7,261 bases of DNA from Paracoccaceae bacterium (GTDB lineage Bacteria > Pseudomonadota > Alphaproteobacteria > Rhodobacterales > Rhodobacteraceae), in contig SKUV01000096.1 in assembly GCA_007129775.1 (NCBI GenBank), positions 1 to 7,261 of the forward strand, read 5' to 3'. Position 1 is the stretch's first letter; each line of letters starts with the position of its first letter. This document shows positions 1 through 7,044 of this stretch, in pieces. The notes under the pieces were generated by a model. It made no database searches, was not told the origin of the DNA, and worked only from the letters and a program-made list of their open reading frames with translations. A program made the position numbers and the translations under genes.

Positions 1-1
1 C

Positions 2-2578
2 GACGCGCGGCCCCGGGATGCGCGGGAACTGGTGCTGTCGCAGACCCTGCTGGTGGGCGGGCTTGTTCGCGCCGCGCTGGATGTGGCCGCGGGCGTGCTC
101 CATCCCCGTCACAACCCGACCGAGGGCGAGCGCCTCGCCGTGCTTGCGGTGGGCGGCTACGGGCGCGCCGAGATGGCGCCCCATTCCGATGTGGACCTTC
201 TGTTCCTGACCCCGTGGAAGGTGACCGGCTGGGCCGAGAGCGTGATCGAATCCACGCTCTACATCCTGTGGGATCTGCGGTTCAAGGTCGGACATTCCAG
301 CCGCACCGTGACCGATTGCATCCGGCTGGGGCGGGATGACATCACGATCCGCACCGCATTGCTTGAACACCGCTTCCTCTGGGGCCACGAGCCGCTTGCG
401 CAGGAATTGCGGGCGCGGCTGTGGTCGGATCTGTTCCACAACACCGGGGGCGAATTCATCGAAGGCAAGCTCGCCGAGCGGGCGGAGCGCCACCGGCGGC
501 AGGGCGGGCAGCGCTATGTGCTGGAGCCGAACGTCAAGGAGGGCAAGGGCGGGCTGCGTGACCTGCAGACCCTATACTGGATCGCCAAGTATCTGCACCG
601 GGTCGATCAGGCCGCGGAACTGGTCGATCTGGGGATGTTCACCGCCGAGGAATATCGCAGTTTCCGCGAGGCCGAGACGTTCCTGTGGGCGGTGCGCTGC
701 CATCTGCATTACATCACCGGCCGTGCCATGGATCAGCTGACCTTCGATCATCAGGTCGAGATCGCCGAAAAGCTCGGCTATGCCGATGCGGGCGGGCGCC
801 GGGGGGTCGAGCATTTCATGCAGGCCTATTTCCGCCACGCCACCCGCGTGGGCGAGTTGACGCGCATTTTCCTGACCGCGCTAGAGGCATCTCACGCCAA
901 GCGCGCGCCGAGGCTGGTGGGCCTTTTCAAGCGTCGTCGCAAGGTGCGCGAGGGCTATCGCGTCGTGCAGGGCCGGCTGAGCATCGCCGATCCCGAGCGC
1001 TTTCTCGAAGACCCGCTGAACCTCTTGCGCATCTTCGAGGAGGGGCTGCGCACGGGGCTGTTGCTGCATCCCGATGCCATGCGCCTGCTGGCCGCCAGCC
1101 TGCACCGGTTCGACACCTCCGTGCAGGAGGATCGCGAGGCCAACCGGATCTTCATCGACCTTCTGCTCAAGCACGGGAACCCGGAGCGCGCCCTGCGCCG
1201 GATGAACGAACTGGGCGTGCTGGGCGCCTTCATCCCCGAGTTTGAGCCCATCGTGGCGATGATGCAGTTCAACGTCTATCATCACTATACGGTGGACGAG
1301 CACACCATCCAGTGCATCAGCACGCTGGCCCAGATCGAGCGCGGCGAACTGGTGGAGGAACTGCCCATCGCCAGCCGCATCCTGCAGGAGGGCGTGAACC
1401 GCAAGGTTGTCTATATCGCGCTGCTTCTGCACGACATCGGCAAGGGCCGGCCCGAGGATCATTCGGTTCTGGGCGCCCAGATCGCGCGTCGCCTTGCGCC
1501 CCGGCTGACGCTGAATGCCGAGGAATCCGAGACGGTGGAATGGCTGGTCCGCTATCACCTGCTGATGTCGGACATGGCGCAAAAGCGCGACATATCGGAC
1601 CCGCGCACGGTGCGGGCCTTCGCCAAGGCGGTGAAGACGCGCAAGCGGCTCGATCTGCTTACGGTATTGACCGTTTGCGACATTCGCGGGGTCGGCCCCG
1701 GGACGTGGAACAACTGGAAGGCCATGTTGTTGCGCCAGCTTTACCGCGACACGGCGGATGCGCTGGAGACCGGGCTGGAGGACCTCAACCGCGACAAGCG
1801 CGAGGCCGAGGCCAAGCGCGCCCTGCGCGCGGCGCTGGCCGATTGGTCGAAATCCGTTCTGCGCACCGAGACCGCGCGCCATTACGGCCCCTACTGGCAG
1901 GGTCTGCCCACCGATACGCAGGTCGTCTTTGCCAACCTTCTGCGTGCCATCGGCCCCGACGAGATCCGGATCGACCTGCACCCCGACGAGGGGCGTGACG
2001 CGACCCGCGCCTGTTTCGCGCTGTCCGATCACCCGGGCATCTTCTCGCGGCTCGCCGGGGCGCTGGCGCTGGTGGGCGCGAATGTGGTGGATGCGCGCAC
2101 CTATACCTCCAAGGACGGCTATGCCACCGCCGTCTTCTGGATTCAAGACAGCGAGGGGTCTCCTTACGAGATCAGCCGGCTGCCGCGGCTGCGCAAGATG
2201 ATCGAGCGGACCTTCGCCGGCGAGGTCGTGGCCTCGAACGCGCTGCAGGATCGCGACAAGCTGAAAAAGCGCGAACGCCAGTTCCGCGTGCCCACCTCGA
2301 TCACCTTCGACAACGAGGGCTCGGACATCTACACGATCATCGAGGTCGATACCCGCGACCGGCCCGGGCTGCTGTATGACCTGACGCGGACGCTGGCGGC
2401 GAACAACATCTATATCGCCAGCGCCGTCATCGCGACCTATGGGGTGCAGGTGGTCGATACCTTCTATGTCAAGGACATGTTCGGGCTGAAGCTGCATTCG
2501 GTTTCGCGACAACAGGCGCTGGAGCGCAAGCTGCGCGAGGCCATTCAGGCCGGCGCGCAGCGGGCGGGCCGGTCATGA
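2..2578 (+). CDS. glnD: Bifunctional PII uridylyltransferase / uridylyl-removing enzyme GlnD, 5'-truncated by the window
   Basis: GlnD senses glutamine and adds or removes UMP on the PII proteins GlnB/GlnK in the cytoplasm, which sets ammonium assimilation and the Ntr response. The frame is open from base 2 with no credible start, so about 858 residues are visible; the family is usually about 890-940, so only an N-terminal piece is missing. Visible parts in order: the nucleotidyltransferase signature with GGYGRAE and SDVD (bases 152-196; aspartates at visible residues 63 and 65) for the uridylyl transfer; the helical middle with NVKEGKGGLRDLQ; an HD hydrolase domain with a paired HD at 1430-1435 followed by IGKG, for UMP removal; and two C-terminal ACT domains, near 2012-2150 (SDHPGIFSRLAG) and 2335-2500 (RDRPGLLYDLTRTL), which bind glutamine. 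All key motifs are intact and I see no frameshift. The stop codon TGA is shared with the ATG of a short frame leading to murJ. Identity is close to certain; a GTG at 32 is open but internal to the family alignment, so I do not use it as a start. Confidence 0.97.
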   Translation, partial: DARPRDARELVLSQTLLVGGLVRAALDVAAGVLHPRHNPTEGERLAVLAVGGYGRAEMAPHSDVDLLFLTPWKVTGWAESVIESTLYILWDLRFKVGHSSRTVTDCIRLGRDDITIRTALLEHRFLWGHEPLAQELRARLWSDLFHNTGGEFIEGKLAERAERHRRQGGQRYVLEPNVKEGKGGLRDLQTLYWIAKYLHRVDQAAELVDLGMFTAEEYRSFREAETFLWAVRCHLHYITGRAMDQLTFDHQVEIAEKLGYADAGGRRGVEHFMQAYFRHATRVGELTRIFLTALEASHAKRAPRLVGLFKRRRKVREGYRVVQGRLSIADPERFLEDPLNLLRIFEEGLRTGLLLHPDAMRLLAASLHRFDTSVQEDREANRIFIDLLLKHGNPERALRRMNELGVLGAFIPEFEPIVAMMQFNVYHHYTVDEHTIQCISTLAQIERGELVEELPIASRILQEGVNRKVVYIALLLHDIGKGRPEDHSVLGAQIARRLAPRLTLNAEESETVEWLVRYHLLMSDMAQKRDISDPRTVRAFAKAVKTRKRLDLLTVLTVCDIRGVGPGTWNNWKAMLLRQLYRDTADALETGLEDLNRDKREAEAKRALRAALADWSKSVLRTETARHYGPYWQGLPTDTQVVFANLLRAIGPDEIRIDLHPDEGRDATRACFALSDHPGIFSRLAGALALVGANVVDARTYTSKDGYATAVFWIQDSEGSPYEISRLPRLRKMIERTFAGEVVASNALQDRDKLKKRERQFRVPTSITFDNEGSDIYTIIEVDTRDRPGLLYDLTRTLAANNIYIASAVIATYGVQVVDTFYVKDMFGLKLHSVSRQQALERKLREAIQAGAQRAGRS

Positions 2579-2634
2579 CCCCCGGCGCGCCCCCCGCCGC
2601 GCGCCTCCGGCGAATGCCAGAGCGCGCAACGTGA
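2575..2634 (+). CDS. Possible 19-codon coupling ORF between glnD and murJ
   Basis: An ATG at 2575 overlaps the glnD stop (ATGA, 2575-2578). Its frame runs 19 codons and ends in TGA at 2632-2634, which overlaps the GTG start of murJ (GTGA, 2631-2634). The peptide is rich in Pro, Ala and Arg and resembles no family I know; it probably has no function of its own. A second in-frame ATG lies at 2614. The murJ start has no clear Shine-Dalgarno sequence, so ribosomes ending this frame could re-initiate at murJ. What is seen is the double 4-base overlap; coupling is inference. In GC-rich DNA a short open frame of this size can arise by chance, so confidence that it is translated is low. Confidence 0.3.
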   Translation: MTPGAPPAARLRRMPERAT

Positions 2635-4172
2635 GCCCGCCGCGGCTGCTGCGCTCCTTCGCGACGGTCGGCGGCTGGACGCTCGCCAGCCGCATCGTCG
2701 GCTTTCTGCGCGACATCATGATCGCCGCGCTCTTGGGGGCGGGGCCGGCGGCGCAGGCCTTCCTGATCGCCTTTGCCCTGCCGAACATGTTTCGCCGGCT
2801 GTTCGCCGAGGGCGCGTTCAACATGGCCTTCGTGCCGATTTTCGCAAAGAAACTGGAGGGCGGCGAGGATGCCCGGGACTTCGCCCGCGACGCGCTGTCG
2901 GGGCTCGTAACACTGCTGATCGTGCTGACGCTGCTGGCGCAGGTGGCGATGCCGTGGCTGGTGCTGGCCATGGCCGGCGGCTTTCTGGGGGACGAACGTC
3001 TCGACCTGGCTGTGATCTACGGGCGGATCGCCTTTCCCTACATCATCTTCATCTCGGTCGCGGCGCTTTTGTCGGGGGTTCTGAATGCGGCGGGGCGGTT
3101 CACCGCGGCCGCGGCGGCGCCGGTGCTGCTGAACCTGTTCTTCGTCGCGGCGATGGCGGCGGCCGTGGCATTCGACTGGCCGGTGGGCGATGCGCTGGCA
3201 TGGGCGGTGCCGCTGGCCGGTGTCGCGCAACTGGCGCTTGTCTGGGTGGCGGCGGCGCGGGTGGGGTTCGTGCTGGTTCCGCGGCGGCCGCGGCTGACGC
3301 CGGAAATCCGGCGGCTCGCAATCATTGCCGCGCCGGCGATGCTTGCCGGCGGGGTGGTGCAGATCAACCTGATCGTCGGCCGTCAGGTGGCGAGCTTTTT
3401 CGATGGCGCGATCGCGTGGCTGAGCTATGCCGACCGGCTTTATCAACTGCCGCTGGGCGTGGTGGGCATCGCCATCGGCGTGGTGCTGCTGCCCGATCTG
3501 GCGCGGCGGCTGCGGGCCGGCGATACCGGCGCGGGGCGCCATTCCTTCAACCGCGCGACCGAATTCGCGCTGGCGCTGACCCTGCCGGCAACAGTGGCGC
3601 TGGTGGTGATCGCAGCGCCGCTGGTCTCGGTGCTGTTCCAGCGCGGGGCCTTCGGGCCGGACGACACGACCGCCACGGCGCTGGCGGTGGCGGTCTATGG
3701 GCTCGGGCTGCCGGCCTTTGTGCTGCAGAAGGTTCTGCAGCCGCTTTATTTCGCGCGCGAGGATACCCGCCGGCCCTTGCGGTTCGCGGTCTGGGCGATG
3801 GTGGTGAATGCGGTGCTGGCGGTTGGTCTTGCGCCGATGATCGGCTTTATCGCGGCGGCGCTGGCCACCAGCGTGGCGGGTTGGGTGATGGTGGCGCAGC
3901 TTTGGCTCGGGGCGCGAGGCATGGGCCCGGCGGCCGAGATCGACGCGCGGCTGCGCCACGCCCTGCCTCGGATGCTGGCGGCCTCGCTCGGCATGGGGCT
4001 GCTGTTGTGGCTTGCCAGCCACTGGCTGGGCCCGTGGCTCGATCTGCCGGGCTGGCGCTATGGTGCGCTCGGGCTGCTTGTTGGGATCGGGCTGACGAGC
4101 TATTTCGCGCTCGGCGCGGCGCTGGGCGCGTTCCGCAAGGCCGATTTCGGCGCAGCCCTGCGCAGGGGTTAG
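2631..4172 (+). CDS. murJ: Lipid II flippase MurJ (MviN family)
   Basis: MurJ is an inner-membrane protein of the MOP superfamily that flips undecaprenyl-linked lipid II to the periplasmic face for peptidoglycan synthesis. The 513-residue product has the usual family length, and hydrophobic stretches run along its whole length, as expected for about 14 membrane helices. Diagnostic segments are SRIVGFLRD (residues 20-28), LPNMFRRLFAEGAFNMAFVP (50-69), which is the family's most conserved stretch, and YADRLYQLP (266-274). Arginines 21, 27, 55 and 269 align by eye with residues lining the transport cavity in the E. coli protein. The position matching E. coli Asp39 is Gln42 here. The GTG start at 2631 gives an N-terminus (residues 1-19) that matches relatives in length; upstream there is only a weak purine run, and a short frame ends on the start codon. 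Lying 52 bases after glnD on the same strand, it is probably in one transcript with it. Identity is firm; the start is likely. Confidence 0.96.
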   Translation: MSPPRLLRSFATVGGWTLASRIVGFLRDIMIAALLGAGPAAQAFLIAFALPNMFRRLFAEGAFNMAFVPIFAKKLEGGEDARDFARDALSGLVTLLIVLTLLAQVAMPWLVLAMAGGFLGDERLDLAVIYGRIAFPYIIFISVAALLSGVLNAAGRFTAAAAAPVLLNLFFVAAMAAAVAFDWPVGDALAWAVPLAGVAQLALVWVAAARVGFVLVPRRPRLTPEIRRLAIIAAPAMLAGGVVQINLIVGRQVASFFDGAIAWLSYADRLYQLPLGVVGIAIGVVLLPDLARRLRAGDTGAGRHSFNRATEFALALTLPATVALVVIAAPLVSVLFQRGAFGPDDTTATALAVAVYGLGLPAFVLQKVLQPLYFAREDTRRPLRFAVWAMVVNAVLAVGLAPMIGFIAAALATSVAGWVMVAQLWLGARGMGPAAEIDARLRHALPRMLAASLGMGLLLWLASHWLGPWLDLPGWRYGALGLLVGIGLTSYFALGAALGAFRKADFGAALRRG

Positions 4173-4267
4173 GCGCCGGACAGGCAGCAGACCCCGCGCG
4201 CCGGGCGATGCGGATCACCCTGTTCCAGGCCGGCTGCGGTTGTAGCGCTTCGCTATCGTGGAGAAAA

Positions 4268-4317
4268 TTGGGATGAACATTTCTATTTGGCCGCCAAATG
4301 AGATAAAATATTCCCAA
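4268..4317. repeat. A+T-rich nested inverted repeat, possible operator or RNA hairpin
   Basis: Inner arms ATTTGG (4285-4290) and CCAAAT (4294-4299) surround CCG. Outer arms TTGGGA (4268-4273) and TCCCAA (4312-4317) lie 11 and 12 bases out. If G4300 is bulged, the outer arms fall into register and TCT/AGA (4282-4284 with 4301-4303) also pairs, giving one long imperfect stem. The block is about 60% A+T by my count, against roughly a third in the coding DNA around it. It could be an operator for the monooxygenase operon 95 bases downstream, a cruciform, or a transcript hairpin after murJ. No T-tract follows on the + strand, so a simple terminator is unlikely. The symmetry is seen; the role is inference. 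Confidence 0.5.
4304..4309 (+). promoter_or_regulatory. Weak candidate -10 element (TAAAAT) for the monooxygenase operon
   Basis: TAAAAT lies in the only A+T-rich stretch upstream of the 4412 operon and inside the right half of the nested inverted repeat. No good -35 hexamer is found at 16-18 bases upstream (TTCTAT at 4281 is poor). If it is a promoter, the inverted repeat would overlap it and could act as an operator. This is a guess from composition and position only. Confidence 0.2.
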
Positions 4318-4395
4318 GTCCTGCCGCTATCGGGCTTGCACTTTTCGGCGCATCGCGGCACGCTTTGGGCTTGACGCTCAGCTTGTCCGCCTGCC

Positions 4396-4403
4396 GGGAA
4401 GGA
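4396..4403 (+). promoter_or_regulatory. Ribosome binding site that supports the TTG start at 4412
   Basis: GGGAAGGA is a good Shine-Dalgarno sequence with 8 bases before TTG at 4412. No in-frame ATG or GTG precedes the first Rossmann motif of the following protein, so this site decides in favour of the unusual TTG start. Confidence 0.6.
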
Positions 4404-4411
4404 TACAGACC

Positions 4412-5881
4412 TTGGCACATGCCCCCATATCAGCGCCGCATCAGAGCCTCGACGCGCTCGAGGCGCGCATTCGCTACGATCTGACTTGCCTGAATCTACC
4501 GCCGGCCAACTGGGTCAAGCCGCGCAAGGGCCCGCAGGGCGAGCCGCTGCATGATGTGGTGATCATGGGCGGCGGCATGTGTGGCCTCGTGGCCACCTTC
4601 GCGCTGCGCAATGCTGGCATCCGCAACCTGCGCGTGCTCGACCGCAGCCCGGAGGGGTTCGAAGGCCCGTGGCTCACCTATGCGCGGATGGAGACGCTGC
4701 GCTCGCCCAAGACGTTGCCGGGCCCGGCGCTGGGCATGGGCTGCCTGACCTTTCGCGCGTGGTTCGAGGCGCAGCACGGAACAGCGGAATGGGAAGCGCT
4801 GGACAAGATCCCGCGCCCGATGTGGATGGATTACCTGCGTTGGTACCGCAAGGTGCTGGCGATCGACGTGGAAAACGGCATCGAGATTCGGCAGGTGGCC
4901 CCTGCCGGTGATCTGCTGCGCCTCGATCTGGCCGGGGCGGCCGATGGCAGCATCCTGACACGGCGGCTGATCATGGCCACGGGGCGCGACGGCACCGGCG
5001 GGCCGAATATTCCTGCATTTGCCGATGGGATCGCCCGCAGTGCCTGGGCCCATTCGGCCGACGAGATCGACTTTGCCGCCCTGCGTGGCAAGCGTGTGGT
5101 GGTGGTGGGCATCGGCGCTTCGGCCGTGGACAATGCCGCCGAGGCGCTGGAGCATGGCGCAGCCGAAGTGCGCCACCTGATTCGGCGCGCGGAAATGCCC
5201 ACGATCAACAAGATGATGGGGATCGGCAGCCCCGGCTTCACCCACGGCTTTCCGACGCTGGATGATGCGTGGCGCTGGCGCTTCATGCATTACAGCTTTG
5301 TCACGCAGACCCCGTCGCCGCGCGGCTCCACCCTGCGGGTGTCGCGCCATCCCAACGCTTATTTCCATTTCGGTGCCGGGGTGCAGGCGGCGCGGATGGA
5401 GGGCGACGAGGTCGTGCTGAGCACACCCAAGGGCGAGTTGCGCACCGATTTCGTGATCCTCGGGACCGGTTTCCGGATCGAACCGGCGGCGCGGCCGGAA
5501 CTGGGCGAGGCCGGCCGGATGGTGCGCATGTGGCGCGATGTCTACACGCCGCCTTCGGGGCTGGAGCATCCCGAACTTGGCAATTTTCCCTATGTTTCGG
5601 GCGATTTCGCCTTTCAGGAACGGGTGCCGGGCACGGCGCCGTGGCTGTCGAAGGTGCATTGCTTCAACTATGGCGCGACCCTGTCCATGGGCAAGGTCAG
5701 CGGCGATATTCCCGGTATCAGCGAGGGCGCCTCGTGGCTTGCCGGGTCGATCGCCGCCGGCTTCTACCGCGAGGATACGGAGCATCACTGGCAGGAGCTT
5801 GTGGATTACCAGACGCCGGAACTTCTGGGCGACGAATGGCGCGTCTCGCCATTCCCGGGCGAACGGGTGGCGGCGGAATGA
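4412..5881 (+). CDS. FAD/NAD(P)-dependent flavin monooxygenase-like oxidoreductase
   Basis: This soluble 489-residue protein probably oxygenates or oxidises a small organic substrate with FAD and NADPH; the substrate is unknown. Two dinucleotide-binding Rossmann folds are visible. The first begins with DVVIMGGGMCG (residues 48-58; glycines 53, 55, 58) for FAD. The second begins with KRVVVVGIGASA (227-238) and has the G-x-G-x-S-A form typical of NADPH binding in class B flavin monooxygenases. ATG at 189-191 and LGTGF at 350-354 are the usual flavin-fold turn motifs. The layout and length fit the FMO / Baeyer-Villiger / N-hydroxylase superfamily, but the FxGxxxHxxxW fingerprint before the second Rossmann fold is not canonical: His214 remains and the F and G are missing. 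The start is TTG with a good ribosome site 8 bases upstream. The stop overlaps the next start (ATGA), so it heads a three-gene operon with two AhpD-fold proteins. The superfamily call is strong; calling it a monooxygenase rather than another FAD-dependent oxidoreductase is moderate. Confidence 0.8.
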   Translation: MAHAPISAPHQSLDALEARIRYDLTCLNLPPANWVKPRKGPQGEPLHDVVIMGGGMCGLVATFALRNAGIRNLRVLDRSPEGFEGPWLTYARMETLRSPKTLPGPALGMGCLTFRAWFEAQHGTAEWEALDKIPRPMWMDYLRWYRKVLAIDVENGIEIRQVAPAGDLLRLDLAGAADGSILTRRLIMATGRDGTGGPNIPAFADGIARSAWAHSADEIDFAALRGKRVVVVGIGASAVDNAAEALEHGAAEVRHLIRRAEMPTINKMMGIGSPGFTHGFPTLDDAWRWRFMHYSFVTQTPSPRGSTLRVSRHPNAYFHFGAGVQAARMEGDEVVLSTPKGELRTDFVILGTGFRIEPAARPELGEAGRMVRMWRDVYTPPSGLEHPELGNFPYVSGDFAFQERVPGTAPWLSKVHCFNYGATLSMGKVSGDIPGISEGASWLAGSIAAGFYREDTEHHWQELVDYQTPELLGDEWRVSPFPGERVAAE

Positions 5882-6351
5882 GCGGCGGGCATGTGCTTGA
5901 ACGCGCGGCCGGAGTGCCGGCGGAGGGGCCGCTGGCCGAGGCGCTGGCGACCCGCGCGCGGCTGATGGAATTGACCGAGGCCTCCCACGAGGCGGCGCTG
6001 ATGCCCGCCGAACCCGGCGGCCTGCCCCATGATCTGCGCGCTGCGCTGGCCTGCCGGATGACCCGCATCGCCGGGACGGCGGCGCTGGCGGATCATTATG
6101 CAGCGATGGCGCCCGGCCATCCGCTGGCCAGCCCCGACGCGGCGGGATCGGATGCGCGCGAGGCTGCGATCCTTGCTTATGTCGACAAGGTCACCCGCAG
6201 CCCGCGCGACGCCACGCCCGACGATATCGACGCGCTGCGCGACGGGGGCGTTGCCGAGGGCGATATCGTGCGACTCGCCGGGCTGGTGGCTTTCGTGAAT
6301 TACCAGTTGCGCGTGGCCGTGGTGCTGGATGCATTGGGGGAGGGCGCATGA
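5878..6351 (+). CDS. CMD/AhpD-fold protein lacking the redox cysteines (resembles the Avi_7170 family)
   Basis: This is a 157-residue, mostly helical cytoplasmic protein. The segment PAEPGGLPHDLRAALACRMTR (residues 43-63) followed by IAGTAALADHY (64-74) looks like the core helix pair of the carboxymuconolactone decarboxylase/AhpD fold. Where an active AhpD has C-x2-C it has Thr67 and Leu70; its only cysteine is Cys59. It therefore probably does not perform the thiol peroxidase reaction alone and may act as a partner or structural subunit. From memory it resembles the TIGRFAM group called CMD domain protein, Avi_7170 family, whose genes usually sit next to an alkylhydroperoxidase-domain gene, as here; I could not check this. 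The ATG overlaps the preceding stop and its own stop overlaps the next start, each as ATGA, which indicates coupled translation. The ribosome site is weak, consistent with re-initiation. Fold is fairly sure; function is unknown. Confidence 0.72.
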   Translation: MSGGHVLERAAGVPAEGPLAEALATRARLMELTEASHEAALMPAEPGGLPHDLRAALACRMTRIAGTAALADHYAAMAPGHPLASPDAAGSDAREAAILAYVDKVTRSPRDATPDDIDALRDGGVAEGDIVRLAGLVAFVNYQLRVAVVLDALGEGA

Positions 6352-6920
6352 GCCGGGTCGTTCGCAAGTTCACCACCAAGGTGCCCACATGGAAGCCCCA
6401 TGTCACGCCGCTGAAGATGGAAGAGGCGAGCGAAGACCAGCGCGCGGCCCTGCGCGAGACGCCCTCCAACACCAAGGTTTCGGATTACGTTCTGGTGCTG
6501 GCGCATGATCCGCAGGCGCTGGGCGCGCGCACGCCGCTTTTCAACGGGATCATGTACGATGCCGGCGGGCTGTCGCGCGCCGAAAGGGAACTGGGCGCCG
6601 TGGCGGCGTCTTTCGTCAATCGCTGCATCTATTGCGCGGCGGTCCATGCCAGCCGCTACAACCAGATCACCGGCGAGGAAGAGACCATGCAGAAGGTCTT
6701 TTTCGACGGCGCACAGGCCGATCTGGACCCGCGGGCGCGGGCGATCCTCGAATTCGGGGTGAAGCTGTCGCAATGTCCGCCCGAAATCGGCGCCGAGGAT
6801 ATCGCGGCGCTACGCGCGCAGGGGCTCGACACGCAGGAAATTCTGGACCTGACCCTGTCGACGGCGCTTTTCGGCTGGGCCAATCGTTTGATGCACACCC
6901 TTGGGGAGCCGGTTGCTTGA
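6348..6920 (+). CDS. AhpD-like alkylhydroperoxidase-domain protein (peroxidase-related, resembles the Avi_7169 family)
   Basis: This 190-residue cytoplasmic protein carries the complete AhpD active-site pattern E-x11-C-x2-C-x3-H: Glu81, Cys93, Cys96 and His100 in NRCIYCAAVH. Before it comes LFNGIMYDAGGLSRAEREL (residues 64-82) and after it ILDLTLSTALFGWANRL (165-181), both typical of the peroxidase-related branch of the CMD superfamily. In AhpD the two cysteines form a disulfide that drives reduction of peroxides, with reducing power from a thiol donor; here peroxidase activity is inferred from the motif only. From memory it fits the alkylhydroperoxidase domain protein, Avi_7169 family. The GGGGGAGGG run at 6336-6344 is a purine-rich ribosome site placed rather close to the ATG, which overlaps the preceding stop. 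It ends the operon; a possible terminator follows about 70 bases on. A likely role is removing peroxide or processing a reactive product of the upstream flavoenzyme, though a substrate-specific decarboxylase-like role is also possible. Confidence 0.88.
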   Translation: MSRVVRKFTTKVPTWKPHVTPLKMEEASEDQRAALRETPSNTKVSDYVLVLAHDPQALGARTPLFNGIMYDAGGLSRAERELGAVAASFVNRCIYCAAVHASRYNQITGEEETMQKVFFDGAQADLDPRARAILEFGVKLSQCPPEIGAEDIAALRAQGLDTQEILDLTLSTALFGWANRLMHTLGEPVA

Positions 6921-6990
6921 TCTTGCCATCGCGCGCAGACTGGCATGGGTGTTCCGATTTTTCGGCTTTGGTGGAACGTTCATTCCGTAA

Positions 6991-7022
6991 CCCGGCCGAT
7001 CTGGTCGGGACGTCCCTTTTTT
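6991..7022 (+). terminator. Possible intrinsic terminator after the three-gene operon
   Basis: CCCGGCC (6991-6997) and GGTCGGG (7003-7009) form a 7-pair stem with one G-U pair around a 5-base loop; six T residues follow at 7017-7022. The T-tract is 7 bases beyond the stem rather than directly on it, so the fit is imperfect. Its position, between the peroxidase-like gene and a new promoter, suits a terminator. Confidence 0.4.
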
Positions 7023-7044
7023 CAGAGCCGGTTCGAGCGTGCTG

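Noticed and set aside
881..2512. A long open frame of about 540 codons on the minus strand, opposite glnD
   Set aside because: It is rich in His, Gln, Arg and Gly, matches no family, and lies wholly opposite an intact, highly conserved gene. Long antisense frames are expected in high-GC DNA.
2469..4022. A long open frame of about 517 codons on the minus strand, opposite murJ
   Set aside because: The product is composed mostly of Arg, Gln, His and Pro with no recognisable fold; it is a frame shadow of murJ.
4243..4255. TAGCG-CTT-CGCTA hairpin as a murJ terminator
   Set aside because: The stem is only 5 pairs with a 3-base loop, and no T-tract follows on the + strand.
2954..4276. A 440-codon frame on the + strand overlapping murJ
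   Set aside because: It is out of frame with murJ, has a Gly/Ala/Arg-rich product without motifs, and is a GC-driven shadow.
4371..4403. TTGACG at 4371-4376 as a promoter -35 for the 4412 gene
   Set aside because: No acceptable -10 lies at the right distance, and a -10 there would fall within the ribosome site.
4215..4418. Minus-strand open frames in the gap after murJ
   Set aside because: No ribosome site or family resemblance; the sequence runs through the palindromic A+T-rich block and does not look protein-coding.
4496..5788. A 430-codon frame on the minus strand, opposite the flavoenzyme
   Set aside because: No motif, biased composition, and complete overlap with a well supported gene.
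6951..6987. Competing short hairpins GTTCC/GGAAC and GGAA/TTCC as a possible attenuator or riboswitch
   Set aside because: Stems are 4-5 pairs only, and no leader peptide or known riboswitch pattern is visible; chance is a sufficient explanation.
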